A stretch of DNA of 55,327 nucleotides from a virus. The notes beneath the pieces are model-generated. The model was not told where the DNA came from, did not search any database, and was given only the letters and a program-made list of their open reading frames with translations. How positions within the stretch are numbered: the stretch's first letter is position 1; each line of letters starts with the position of its first letter. Of this stretch, positions 43,281-50,447 are shown one piece after another. Made by a program: the position numbers and the translations under genes. The stretch is from positions 1 through 55,327 of the IMG/VR virus record IMGVR_UViG_3300029922_000086, one strand, 5' to 3'.

Positions 43281-43675
43281 AATTCGAAGAAATTTTGCCT
43301 CAATTGCGAGAAGGACGGCGATTTAAAAGAAGCTGTTGGGATGATGATATTTACATAACATATACTGAAAATATTTTATGCAGCAACAAAGAAGGAATTT
43401 TACTTCAATATAGTTTATTAGATGAAGAGATTTTTTGTGACGACTGGCAACTCCATCGATTTGAAAATTCGACTACTCTCAGAAAATTTGAATTAAATGA
43501 GATATTTCTCGGCGAAGAACCTGAAAATAGAATTAGATTTGGAGATTCAATTGATCCTATTGAAATTGCATTTGGTCATACATTAAGTTTATTTTGCCTT
43601 AGTCGCAAAGATGTTTCGCAATATCAAAAAATTTCAAAATGGAAATTAATCCTGGAGGAACTTCCAAATGAATGA
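43277..43675 (+). CDS. Tad2-like (anti-Thoeris) N-domain fused to a C-module
   Basis: 132 aa. Residues 1-65: MKFEEILPQLREGRRFKRSC then W--D-YI... ending FCDDWQLHRF, the pattern of DUF2829/Thoeris anti-defence 2-like proteins. Residues 66-132: RKFELNEIFLGEEPE ... KISKWKLILEEL, a second module whose relative occurs C-terminally in the gene at 49079. So two modules are fused here but separate in the right-hand cluster. Role in countering Thoeris signalling is inferred from family, not shown. Confidence 0.6.
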   Translation: MKFEEILPQLREGRRFKRSCWDDDIYITYTENILCSNKEGILLQYSLLDEEIFCDDWQLHRFENSTTLRKFELNEIFLGEEPENRIRFGDSIDPIEIAFGHTLSLFCLSRKDVSQYQKISKWKLILEELPNE

Positions 43676-43763
43676 CGACGGAGACCTAGACTGGGACGAA
43701 GCCATTGCCAATGGCGGTTTTATTTTCTTAAGCGGAGAACAAGAAGAGAATGACGATAATTGA
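43668..43763 (+). CDS. Very acidic 31-aa peptide
   Basis: MNDDGDLDWDEAIANGGFIF then LSGEQEENDDN. Eleven acidic and no basic residues. It overlaps both neighbours (start 8 bases into the previous gene's end, end 14 bases into the next). The SD CTGGAGG lies 10 bases upstream. May be a real DNA-mimic-like peptide, but it is short. Confidence 0.4.
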   Translation: MNDDGDLDWDEAIANGGFIFLSGEQEENDDN

Positions 43764-44124
43764 TGAGCTCCTTGCTCAAAAGAGTGCGCAAGAGGCTGCC
43801 CTTGGAGACGAAACACGGCTTGAGCCACGAAGTCGTTATTGCTACGAAACGACGATTCTAGGGCATTTGGCGCGTTATGCTCTAAACAAGCCAAAGAACA
43901 TTGGCAAAGAAGCCTTTGAAAAACTAACCAAAACATATTTGATGATTCTTCTTGAGCAAGAAATTGTGGAATTGGAAGAAGAATTGTTTTTCTGGACAGA
44001 AGACGGCTATCGAAATTCAAAAATGTATGACCCTGAAAAAGCTTTGGAAGAACTTGCAGACTGTGCTGCAACGTTAACGGGAATTCTTGTAAAAATAATG
44101 AAGGAAATAAAAGAAGATGACTAA
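43750..44124 (+). CDS. MazG-like nucleotide pyrophosphohydrolase
   Basis: 124 aa, helical. LLEQEIVELEEELFFWTEDG and ALEELADCAATLTGILVKIM give the E-ExxE ... ExxD arrangement of the all-alpha NTP pyrophosphatases. Such enzymes hydrolyse (d)NTPs or (p)ppGpp-like alarmones in phages and can blunt stress or defence. Start at ATG 43750. Confidence 0.65.
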   Translation: MTIIDELLAQKSAQEAALGDETRLEPRSRYCYETTILGHLARYALNKPKNIGKEAFEKLTKTYLMILLEQEIVELEEELFFWTEDGYRNSKMYDPEKALEELADCAATLTGILVKIMKEIKEDD

Positions 44125-44398
44125 GGAACTTACCATATTAGAAGTCGCAGAATATTTAAAAAACGAAGATCATTTTCGCACTATACAAAAAGGGATAGGT
44201 CCCACAAATCAAATTGTATGGCGCGATTTTGATGAATTCGAACCTCACTCTTTCTGGATTATTCAGGACTTCCGTTGGAGATTTAAACCGATTAAAGAAG
44301 AAATAGATGATTTAAAGGAGCGTATTTCCATTCACGAGGACCTGCTGAGAAAAAATAAAAATAAGTTAAAATTATTAAATGGAGTTAAAGATGAGTAA
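44117..44398 (+). CDS. Small protein, paralogue of the gene at 45654
   Basis: 93 aa: ELTILEVAEYLKNEDHFRTI ... RFKPIKEEIDDLKERISIHE, ending in a Lys-rich coiled coil. The FRWRFKPIKEEI segment, followed by a coiled coil, matches IRFKPLAKQI and coil in the gene at 45654, suggesting duplication in the operon. Overlaps the previous gene by 8 bases. Confidence 0.6.
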   Translation: MTKELTILEVAEYLKNEDHFRTIQKGIGPTNQIVWRDFDEFEPHSFWIIQDFRWRFKPIKEEIDDLKERISIHEDLLRKNKNKLKLLNGVKDE

Positions 44399-44489
44399 CG
44401 CTTGCATGTATTACACAATCGTAGCACTTATTTTAGTTATAACAATTCCAATCTTGGTGTGCAGTTATGCCATGATGCACTTGAGGTGA
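44391..44489 (+). CDS. Tiny membrane protein 1 of 3
   Basis: 32 aa: MSNACMYYTIVALILVITIP then ILVCSYAMMHLR, one hydrophobic helix. Starts inside the end of the previous gene. Two further tiny membrane proteins follow directly, each introduced by the same TTGAGGTGAGAGATGGA sequence or its variant. Confidence 0.5.
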   Translation: MSNACMYYTIVALILVITIPILVCSYAMMHLR

Positions 44490-44492
44490 GAG

Positions 44493-44612
44493 ATGGAATT
44501 ATTGAGATTTTTAATAGAATCTATTTTATGTATTATCTTTACTTGTTTTATAATTCTTATTATTTATTGTTTTTTGTATGGTTTATTCAAGTTTGCATTG
44601 TATTTGAGGTGA
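44493..44612 (+). CDS. Tiny membrane protein 2 of 3
   Basis: 39 aa: MELLRFLIESILCIIFTCFI then ILIIYCFLYGLFK. One helix, Leu/Ile/Phe-rich with short basic end. SD GAGG inside the duplicated 17-base sequence at 44482-44498. Alternative overlapping frames in this stretch are not supported. Confidence 0.45.
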   Translation: MELLRFLIESILCIIFTCFIILIIYCFLYGLFKFALYLR

Positions 44613-44615
44613 GAG

Positions 44616-44771
44616 ATGGATGAATTAATTTATTTTATACGCACGATTTCAACTTTATTTTTAATAATTTTATTTGGATTAGGTATATCTATTTTATATA
44701 TGTTACCTCCTATTTTAATAGGATTATTTATATTTTTTATGATGTATTCCTACACACATTGGATGAGGTAA
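44616..44771 (+). CDS. Tiny membrane protein 3 of 3
   Basis: 51 aa with two hydrophobic stretches: LIYFIRTISTLFLIILFGLG and ILYMLPPILIGLFIFFMMYS, then HWMR. Starts after the second copy of TTGAGGTGAGAGATGGA (44604-44620). Placement suggests local duplication followed by divergence. Confidence 0.5.
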   Translation: MDELIYFIRTISTLFLIILFGLGISILYMLPPILIGLFIFFMMYSYTHWMR

Positions 44772-44775
44772 TAAA

Positions 44776-44988
44776 ATGAACCACGAACTAGATATACTTC
44801 AACTCATAAAACTTCAAACGGAATATTTTTTAGCTAAGGAAACAGTTGTTAACAAATTGATCCAATTGAAATTAACACTTGAATTTATGTTGGAAAATTC
44901 AAGTGAACAGGACGAAAATAGACAGTTTTGGATTAACTATAAAGAATGCATAGATTCATTTTTAAATAAATTTGAGGTGAAAGAATGA
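44776..44988 (+). CDS. Small helical protein
   Basis: 70 aa: MNHELDILQLIKLQTEYFLA, Leu/Glu/Lys-rich throughout with heptad-like spacing. It overlaps the next gene by ATGA. No domain recognised. Confidence 0.6.
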   Translation: MNHELDILQLIKLQTEYFLAKETVVNKLIQLKLTLEFMLENSSEQDENRQFWINYKECIDSFLNKFEVKE

Positions 44989-45206
44989 CTGACCTAGAAA
45001 TAATACAAAGAATCCAAAGACGGGAAAAACTACATAGCCTTTTAAAAGATTTAGAAGCTGAAGGATTTAGAGACTCAGAAGTGTGGCAAATAATTTGTAC
45101 TCGTTTCTATGATTCATATGAAGAATTTCCTATAAAAGAAAAAGAGAATAAACAACCCAAAAAAACCTCGGGAAATTCCATAGTCCCTACATCCGGGAGT
45201 TTTTAA
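44985..45206 (+). CDS. Small charged protein
   Basis: 73 aa: TDLEIIQRIQRREKLHSLLK then DLEAEGFRDSEVWQIICTRF, with a Lys/Glu-rich C-terminus. Overlaps neighbours by one base or ATGA. No family seen. Probably co-translated with adjacent genes. Confidence 0.55.
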   Translation: MTDLEIIQRIQRREKLHSLLKDLEAEGFRDSEVWQIICTRFYDSYEEFPIKEKENKQPKKTSGNSIVPTSGSF

Positions 45207-45460
45207 TGACTGAACTAGAAAAACTCTACAATCGACAACGACATTATGCGCGCCTAAGAAATAAAATATTTGATTCTTGGTGGCGATATGCACTTTATAA
45301 GTTTGGATTCTATGCTGACTTAATGTTTAGACTTGAGTATAGAATAGATAGAATTGAATTAAAAATGTATGAAATTCGAAAAAATACGCTTTATGCTCAT
45401 ATACCAAAAGATGGATTGATTATGACTGGGCCAATAACACAATCGGAAATTAAAAAATGA
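45206..45460 (+). CDS. Small basic/aromatic protein
   Basis: 84 aa: MTELEKLYNRQRHYARLRNK, then IFDSWWRYALYKFGFYADLM and RIDRIELKMYEIRKNTLY. Arg/Tyr-rich and mostly helical. No family recognised. Confidence 0.55.
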   Translation: MTELEKLYNRQRHYARLRNKIFDSWWRYALYKFGFYADLMFRLEYRIDRIELKMYEIRKNTLYAHIPKDGLIMTGPITQSEIKK

Positions 45461-45657
45461 TTGATACAGAAGAAGATGACAAATGGTTAAAAATATATCT
45501 TGAAATGGATAAATTAGGCAGCGAATTAATTCAATCAAATATTGAACATTATTATTTTCTTACTGCTGAAGAAAAAAGAAAACGCTGGGAGGATTATTTG
45601 AAATCTCAGAATGATTCTATAAATAAGCTTATTGATAGTTGGAAGGAAGATAAATGA
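45457..45657 (+). CDS. Small acidic protein
   Basis: 66 aa: MIDTEEDDKWLKIYLEMDKL, with Lys/Glu-rich rest and WEDYLKSQNDSINKLIDSW. ATGA overlaps on both sides. No recognised domain. Confidence 0.55.
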   Translation: MIDTEEDDKWLKIYLEMDKLGSELIQSNIEHYYFLTAEEKRKRWEDYLKSQNDSINKLIDSWKEDK

Positions 45658-45932
45658 TTAAAAAATATTTAACTATTCAAGAAGCAGTAAAATTAACCAA
45701 CGACCCCACTAATATTCGTGACATCGAGATTGAAAATAAGCTTGCACACGGTGGTACGATACCATTTTATATTAGTGATACAATTCGTTTTCACGAAATA
45801 GATGACGTAAAAATAAGATTTAAACCACTAGCTAAACAAATAGCAGAGACTGAAGAAGTGATATCCAACTACGTATTTCAAGTTGAAATGCTACAGAAGA
45901 AAATTGCAAGGTTGAAGGAGATTAAAGAATGA
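45654..45932 (+). CDS. Small protein, paralogue of the gene at 44117
   Basis: 92 aa: LTIQEAVKLTNDPTNIRDIE then DDVKIRFKPLAKQIAETEEV and a coiled-coil C-terminus (VEMLQKKIARLKEIKE). The T-I-x-E-A start and RFKP mark it as a relative of the 44117 gene. Its stop overlaps the next start. Confidence 0.55.
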   Translation: MIKKYLTIQEAVKLTNDPTNIRDIEIENKLAHGGTIPFYISDTIRFHEIDDVKIRFKPLAKQIAETEEVISNYVFQVEMLQKKIARLKEIKE

Positions 45933-46219
45933 AATTTAAATTAGATAAATCTGGCGCCGTTATTATGAATGGAAAAGAATGTGTTCCATATGAACATGTG
46001 GGCAGTTTATTTTGGAATGAAAAACTATACCAAATAGGAGATTTATTAGAGCAAACTTGTCGTGTACGTCGTGAAGGTTGGTTGGTTGAAAAAGGAGGCT
46101 TAATTACTATTTTAGGATTTATAGGGCTTTCATTAAAGGTTGAACTATCTTTCCCAGAAATAACATTCATTTTAGACTCGTCAGATTTGAAATATTTTAT
46201 TCATCATGGGGAAGAATAA
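45929..46219 (+). CDS. Small protein, unknown
   Basis: 96 aa: MKFKLDKSGAVIMNGKECVP, YEHVGSLFWNEKLYQIGDLL, RVRREGWLVEKGGLITILGF. Beta-containing, no family recognised. Its end shares a base with the next start. Confidence 0.55.
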   Translation: MKFKLDKSGAVIMNGKECVPYEHVGSLFWNEKLYQIGDLLEQTCRVRREGWLVEKGGLITILGFIGLSLKVELSFPEITFILDSSDLKYFIHHGEE

Positions 46220-47283
46220 TGAAACTTAAAGTTGGTGATAGTGTTAGATCCATACTTCCTCCGCATAGGGGGTACCTAACTGTTGGAAAAATATATAAAA
46301 TTATTAAAATAAAAAACTATGAATATCAAGAATTCTTCATAATTGATGATAAAGGCAACGAAGACGGTTGGGGTTTTCCAAATTCTTATTTTGAACTTAT
46401 AGAGCCATTCAAAGATGAAGAAGGCGATGTACATGAGGATAAACCTACAAGAGGGTATCAATGTGGTAATACTAAAGATGCTAAAGCCCAAATATATGAT
46501 GGTAAAAAATGGGTAGAACCTTGTAAACATAAGCAGATTCCAGCTTTATGTAAGGAGTGTATCGAGGAGGATTTGGAGGATTTAAGAGAAAAAGGACTTT
46601 GTGAACATCAAAATATCAATGGGGAATGTGACGAGTGTGAGAAATCCTCTTCTTTGTTTTCAGCAGGTTGGCCTAAATGTAAAAAATGTAATCAATACTT
46701 CAATATCCCTTCTCATGAAGAAAATGTTTGTAGGGTTTGTTCAAAAGAGTTTCCACTTGAAGAATCTCTAAAATCGGCAGGTATGAGCTTACATATTGGA
46801 ACACCTAAAATAAAACAATGTGGGTGTGCTTACTACCCTGAGTGCGACTTAATTTTTAAATGCTCTGAATGCACAGATAAACCTCTCAAAGCAGAAGATT
46901 TAAAAGTTGGTATGGTGTTTGAGGATAAAGAAATTTATTACAAGTTATTGTTTTATTATTTAGATTATTTTTTTGTTGCTCGGAACCACAAATTTTATGA
47001 ACCTCAACTAAAAGCCGATTCAATACATAAAGATTATTTTATAAAACATTGCAGACTCATCGACAAAGTACCACCTAAAATTGTTGAGGTTGAAGAGGAA
47101 GTAGAAGTATTTTGCCCTGTTTATGATTTATCCGAATATTCTGTAAAACCTTATATACAAGCTTTCAAAAGAACTCCTAATGGTATTCCTGCCGATAAAG
47201 AAAAAGAATTTGAGCTCTGCAAAATAAAAAGAAAATTTGAGAAAGAGCTTAATTGGGATTGGGAGATGGGACAATGGAAATGA
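46219..47283 (+). CDS. Multi-zinc-finger protein with SH3-like N-terminus and C-module
   Basis: 354 aa. N-terminal KLKVGDSVRSILPPHRGYL then TVGKIYKIIKI is SH3/KOW-like. Middle has several Cys clusters: CKHKQIPALCKEC, CEHQNINGECDEC, CKKCNQYF, CRVC, CGCAYYPECD ... CSEC. C-terminal module (LKVGMVF ... IDKVPPKIVEVEEEV ... ELNWDWEMGQW) recurs in the next gene. It could bind nucleic acid or scaffold other proteins; no enzyme signature seen. Confidence 0.65.
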   Translation: MKLKVGDSVRSILPPHRGYLTVGKIYKIIKIKNYEYQEFFIIDDKGNEDGWGFPNSYFELIEPFKDEEGDVHEDKPTRGYQCGNTKDAKAQIYDGKKWVEPCKHKQIPALCKECIEEDLEDLREKGLCEHQNINGECDECEKSSSLFSAGWPKCKKCNQYFNIPSHEENVCRVCSKEFPLEESLKSAGMSLHIGTPKIKQCGCAYYPECDLIFKCSECTDKPLKAEDLKVGMVFEDKEIYYKLLFYYLDYFFVARNHKFYEPQLKADSIHKDYFIKHCRLIDKVPPKIVEVEEEVEVFCPVYDLSEYSVKPYIQAFKRTPNGIPADKEKEFELCKIKRKFEKELNWDWEMGQWK

Positions 47284-47705
47284 AACCAGAAGATTTAAAA
47301 GTGGGAATGGTGTTTGCATGGCGCCTGAACAATGAACAAATTAGTTTTTTTAAAAAGTTTATTTGCTTCTATAAAGATAAAGTTTTCTTAGAAAATATTA
47401 AATTTATGCATGAATGTGATAAAATTATAGTATCCGAACCAGAATTAGAAAGCCCACAGTGGTTTTTTCACAACTTTAAACTCATTGATAAAGTACCTCC
47501 TAAAATTGTTGAGGTTGAAGAAGAAGTTCCTTTATTTGTTTCTTCGGATTATTTAAAACTTTTACAAGAAGGTACTTATAGTTCTATACAAGCCTATATT
47601 ATATCTGGAAATGTTTTGGATGAAAACCCAGTCCAACTCTGCAAAATAAAACGCACAGTCAAAAAAGAACTCAATTGGTGCTGGGAGAGCGGGCAATGGA
47701 TTTAA
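47274..47705 (+). CDS. Paralogue of the upstream C-terminal module
   Basis: 143 aa from ATG 47274, overlapping the previous stop. Starts MEMKPEDLKVGMVFAWRLNN; IDKVPPKIVEVEEEVPLF and KKELNWCWESGQW mirror the preceding protein's C-terminal part. Tandem duplication with independent expression. No function recognised. Confidence 0.6.
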   Translation: MEMKPEDLKVGMVFAWRLNNEQISFFKKFICFYKDKVFLENIKFMHECDKIIVSEPELESPQWFFHNFKLIDKVPPKIVEVEEEVPLFVSSDYLKLLQEGTYSSIQAYIISGNVLDENPVQLCKIKRTVKKELNWCWESGQWI

Positions 47706-47932
47706 GGCCTAAACACAATAGAGAACTAACACTTACACAGAAAAGATATTTGAAAGAGTTTATAGATTCGGAAGAATTTATTAAAAGAATAGAAATACTA
47801 GAAAATCAAGATCATATCCTTCAATTAAAACCGGACATAGATGTATTTTACTACTATACACAACAATTAAAAGAATTAGGGGAATTGTTTTATCAAAAAT
47901 ATAAACTTTCAAAATATTGGGAAGAGGAGTAA
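47696..47932 (+). CDS. Small helical protein
   Basis: 78 aa from ATG 47696: MDLRPKHNRELTLTQKRYLK, then a helical middle (IKRIEILENQDHILQLKPDI) and QLKELGELFYQKYKLS. Overlaps the end of the previous gene, where GGGCAATGGATTTAA repeats the stop-start layout of the upstream pair. No domain seen. Confidence 0.55.
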   Translation: MDLRPKHNRELTLTQKRYLKEFIDSEEFIKRIEILENQDHILQLKPDIDVFYYYTQQLKELGELFYQKYKLSKYWEEE

Positions 47933-47935
47933 AAG

Positions 47936-48196
47936 ATGGAAATGACAATCTTTGTATTAATTCAATCAGACCATAAAGGCCAACAAGATATTTCATTTCA
48001 TGAGAAATATGAAGATGCTTTACATAGTGCAGAAGTTTTCCCATGGGGTAATAGTTATCGCATTGAAAAACATCAGTTAGGAAGCCACACTTTAATAGAA
48101 ACAATAAATATGGACGGTCATAAATCAGGACCATCACGTCCTGCAAAAGTCGGTAGGCCTCATACGTACGGGCTTTGGATAGATGAGGAGAAATAA
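47936..48196 (+). CDS. Small protein, unknown
   Basis: 86 aa: MEMTIFVLIQSDHKGQQDIS, then FHEKYEDALHSAEVFPWGNS, ending THGL-type with YGLWIDEEK. Overlaps the RNA ligase start by 1 base. No family seen. Confidence 0.55.
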   Translation: MEMTIFVLIQSDHKGQQDISFHEKYEDALHSAEVFPWGNSYRIEKHQLGSHTLIETINMDGHKSGPSRPAKVGRPHTYGLWIDEEK

Positions 48197-49089
48197 TGAA
48201 AATAAATAGCTATACCAGTTTGTACAATATTGGCCATAGGCAATTAGAGAAGCTCTTTGAGGGTGAAGTTCTCATAGAAGAGAAAATAGACGGTTCTCAG
48301 CTATCTTTTGGACTCATAGAGGGGCAACTTCAAGTTCGTTCTAAAGGTGGTCCTTTGAATATTGAACAGCCTGAGAAAATGTTTGCCAAAGCTATCGAAG
48401 TGATTAAGGCGCTCCCGCTTCAAGAAGGATTAATTTACAGAGGTGAATATCTCAAAAGCCCGCGACACAATTCTTTGTGCTACGACCGAGTGCCAAAAAA
48501 TCACATCATGATTTTCGATATTTCCAACGAAGAGGGAAAATATCTGAACAATATGCAGAAGAAAAGAGAAGCTGAACGCTTGGGTCTCGAGTGCGTCCGT
48601 GTCTTTAGCAAAGGAGTTTTCAATTTCTCAGCTCAAGAATTACAAGAATTCTTAGAAAAAGAATCTATCTTGGGGGGGCAGAAAATTGAAGGAATTGTAA
48701 TCAAAAATTACAATCAATTTAACGACGAAAAGAAGATTTTAGTTGGAAAACTTGTTTCAGACAGCTTTCGAGAAGTTCACAAAAAGAATTTTAAAGAAGA
48801 GAATAAGTCTAATACTGACATAATTCAATTAATTGCTGAACAATATAAAACTCCTGCGCGCTGGCAAAAAGGGATTATTCATCTGCAAGAGAAAGGTATA
48901 TTGACCAATACTCCTAAAGATATTGGCTTATTGTTTAAGGAAATTAATGAGGATATTTTGAAGGAATGCAAAGAAGAAATACTGCAACAATTTTTTGAAT
49001 GGGCATGGCCTAAAATGTTTAAAATTATTATGAAAGGATTTCCTGAGTGGTATAAAGAAAAATTGGAGGGTTTGAAAAATGATAATTGA
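48196..49089 (+). CDS. ATP-dependent RNA ligase
   Basis: 297 aa, SD GAGGAG upstream. Nucleotidyltransferase motif I: EVLIEEKIDGSQLSF with Lys about residue 30 (KxDG); motif III around LIYRGEYLK; motif IV KIEGIVIKNY; motif V KILVGKLVS. Size fits Rnl-type ligases. It seals RNA, for instance cleaved host tRNA. No polynucleotide kinase gene was recognised in the window, so its partner may be host-encoded or absent. Confidence 0.8.
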   Translation: MKINSYTSLYNIGHRQLEKLFEGEVLIEEKIDGSQLSFGLIEGQLQVRSKGGPLNIEQPEKMFAKAIEVIKALPLQEGLIYRGEYLKSPRHNSLCYDRVPKNHIMIFDISNEEGKYLNNMQKKREAERLGLECVRVFSKGVFNFSAQELQEFLEKESILGGQKIEGIVIKNYNQFNDEKKILVGKLVSDSFREVHKKNFKEENKSNTDIIQLIAEQYKTPARWQKGIIHLQEKGILTNTPKDIGLLFKEINEDILKECKEEILQQFFEWAWPKMFKIIMKGFPEWYKEKLEGLKNDN

Positions 49090-49501
49090 TAAATTTGGAA
49101 TATATAAAGCAAGAAATGGTGAACATTATGAAGTAGTTTACTTATCAAAGAAGGATAAAAAATATTCTATCATTGCTGTAAATCTAGAAAGTAACTATGA
49201 ATATGCATTTACTAAAAATGGGAATTATGGTCCCAATCATGACCATCCTTTGGATTTAATCGAATACATTGGCCCAGAATTACCAAAAGACCCACGTAAA
49301 TTTGAATTTGAAGCTTATTTGGGAGAGCACGAAGATGAACATGCTCAGATATATTATTCCTTAGAAAATCAAGTAGGGCATTTAACTTCCCCTTTATACA
49401 CTGAAGATGGGATTAAAAAAATGAAATCGATGTCTATAGGTGACTGGCCAAAATATTCAAAATGGAGGGTCGTTATGGAGGAAATTTTAGATGAAGTTTG
49501 A
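49079..49501 (+). CDS. Two-part protein sharing a C-module with the 43277 gene
   Basis: 140 aa: N-terminal beta module (MIIDKFGIYKARNGEHYEVV); C-terminal DPRKFEFEAYLGEHEDEHAQ ... YSKWRVVMEEI matches the second half of the 43277 gene. Start overlaps the ligase gene, and its end overlaps the next gene by 11 bases. The domain swap between clusters is unusual. Confidence 0.6.
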   Translation: MIIDKFGIYKARNGEHYEVVYLSKKDKKYSIIAVNLESNYEYAFTKNGNYGPNHDHPLDLIEYIGPELPKDPRKFEFEAYLGEHEDEHAQIYYSLENQVGHLTSPLYTEDGIKKMKSMSIGDWPKYSKWRVVMEEILDEV

Positions 49502-49856
49502 AGACGCTTTACCCCTTCTCAGGGAATGTAAAAGGATTCGTAGAAGATTTTGGGATAAAGAAACTTATATAGAAATTGTTGAAGAGAAAATTGCTGTTCA
49601 CGTGCCTCATCATCGTTTTAATCCTGGTGAATGGGTGGGCGAAAGGGCCGACCTTCTTTCAGACGATTGGGAAGTATTTGAAGAAGTAAAGAAGAAAGTT
49701 AAAAAGTATTTAGTACTTTATATTGGTACTTCCTACGGCGGAACATGTTTTGCAACTAATTTATATTATAAGTCAAAAGAAGATTTCAAAAAGATACACC
49801 CAGATCTTATTTTTATACAACTAATTGAAGACTCGGAAAAGGAATTTGAGGAATGA
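49491..49856 (+). CDS. Tad2-like (anti-Thoeris) protein
   Basis: 121 aa. MKFEDALPLLRECKRIRRRF, W--ETYI and a LLSDDWEVFE close to residue 60 are the pattern of DUF2829/Tad2-like proteins. Then a C-terminal unit: KKYLVLYIGTSYGGTCFATN. Second of the three related genes. The family is known to sequester signalling nucleotides of Thoeris; this protein's activity is not shown. Confidence 0.65.
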   Translation: MKFEDALPLLRECKRIRRRFWDKETYIEIVEEKIAVHVPHHRFNPGEWVGERADLLSDDWEVFEEVKKKVKKYLVLYIGTSYGGTCFATNLYYKSKEDFKKIHPDLIFIQLIEDSEKEFEE

Positions 49857-50134
49857 GCCATGAAGATATAAAAACGATTTGTGTAATTGCTATCTTCATC
49901 ATAGCATTAATAGTTTATGTAATTGGTTATCATATAACTTACATAATAAGCTGGAGAAAAGATAAAAATACATATTTTCCATGGCCTAATGATAGACATG
50001 ACTATGCTTCATTAAGTGCAATTTTCTGGCCAGTATTTTTGTTATGTTATGTAATATCTTTTAATGCTTTTATCTGGGAAAAGATAATACTTGCGTTACC
50101 CATTTTGATAATTAAAAAACTAAGAGGACCGTGA
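49853..50134 (+). CDS. Small two-helix membrane protein
   Basis: 93 aa: two hydrophobic stretches (AIFIIALIVYVIGYHITYII and AIFWPVFLLCYVISFNAFIW). Sits in the same operon before more tiny membrane proteins. No family recognised; could alter envelope properties. Confidence 0.55.
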   Translation: MSHEDIKTICVIAIFIIALIVYVIGYHITYIISWRKDKNTYFPWPNDRHDYASLSAIFWPVFLLCYVISFNAFIWEKIILALPILIIKKLRGP

Positions 50135-50159
50135 ACATTACAAAAAGAGGAGATTACAT

Positions 50160-50258
50160 ATGAAACACAAAATACTTAACGCAGGGGCCATTTTCATATT
50201 GTTTGGATTGGCTATAATTTTAAACGCTAAAGATGTGATGAAAAGGGAGAAGAAATGA
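50160..50258 (+). CDS. Tiny membrane protein
   Basis: 32 aa, SD AGAGGAG, start ATG 50160: MKHKILNAGAIFILFGLAII then LNAKDVMKREKK. Hydrophobic helix with a basic end. Overlaps the next gene by ATGA. Confidence 0.5.
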   Translation: MKHKILNAGAIFILFGLAIILNAKDVMKREKK

Positions 50259-50434
50259 GCATACGTTTATGGCTACTACCCTTATATTTTTTAGTGATTT
50301 CTATTCCACTAGAATTAGCATTTGCAAAGGATATACGTTATCGCACTACAAGTTTTTTATATATTCATATGAAACTTAGTTTTTATTATTATATATTTTT
50401 AATTGGATACCATTTTGTATCCAAATTTTGGTGA
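50255..50434 (+). CDS. Small two-stretch membrane protein
   Basis: 59 aa: MSIRLWLLPLYFLVISIPLE then TTSFLYIHMKLSFYYYIFLI. Hydrophobic N-terminus plus a second aromatic-rich stretch. Co-translated with the tiny gene upstream. No family seen. Confidence 0.5.
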   Translation: MSIRLWLLPLYFLVISIPLELAFAKDIRYRTTSFLYIHMKLSFYYYIFLIGYHFVSKFW

Positions 50435-50447
50435 AAGGACTAAAGAA

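Noticed and set aside
44402-44623. 73-codon plus frame across the tiny membrane genes
   Set aside because: No SD, and it conflicts with three well-spaced membrane peptides in other frames.
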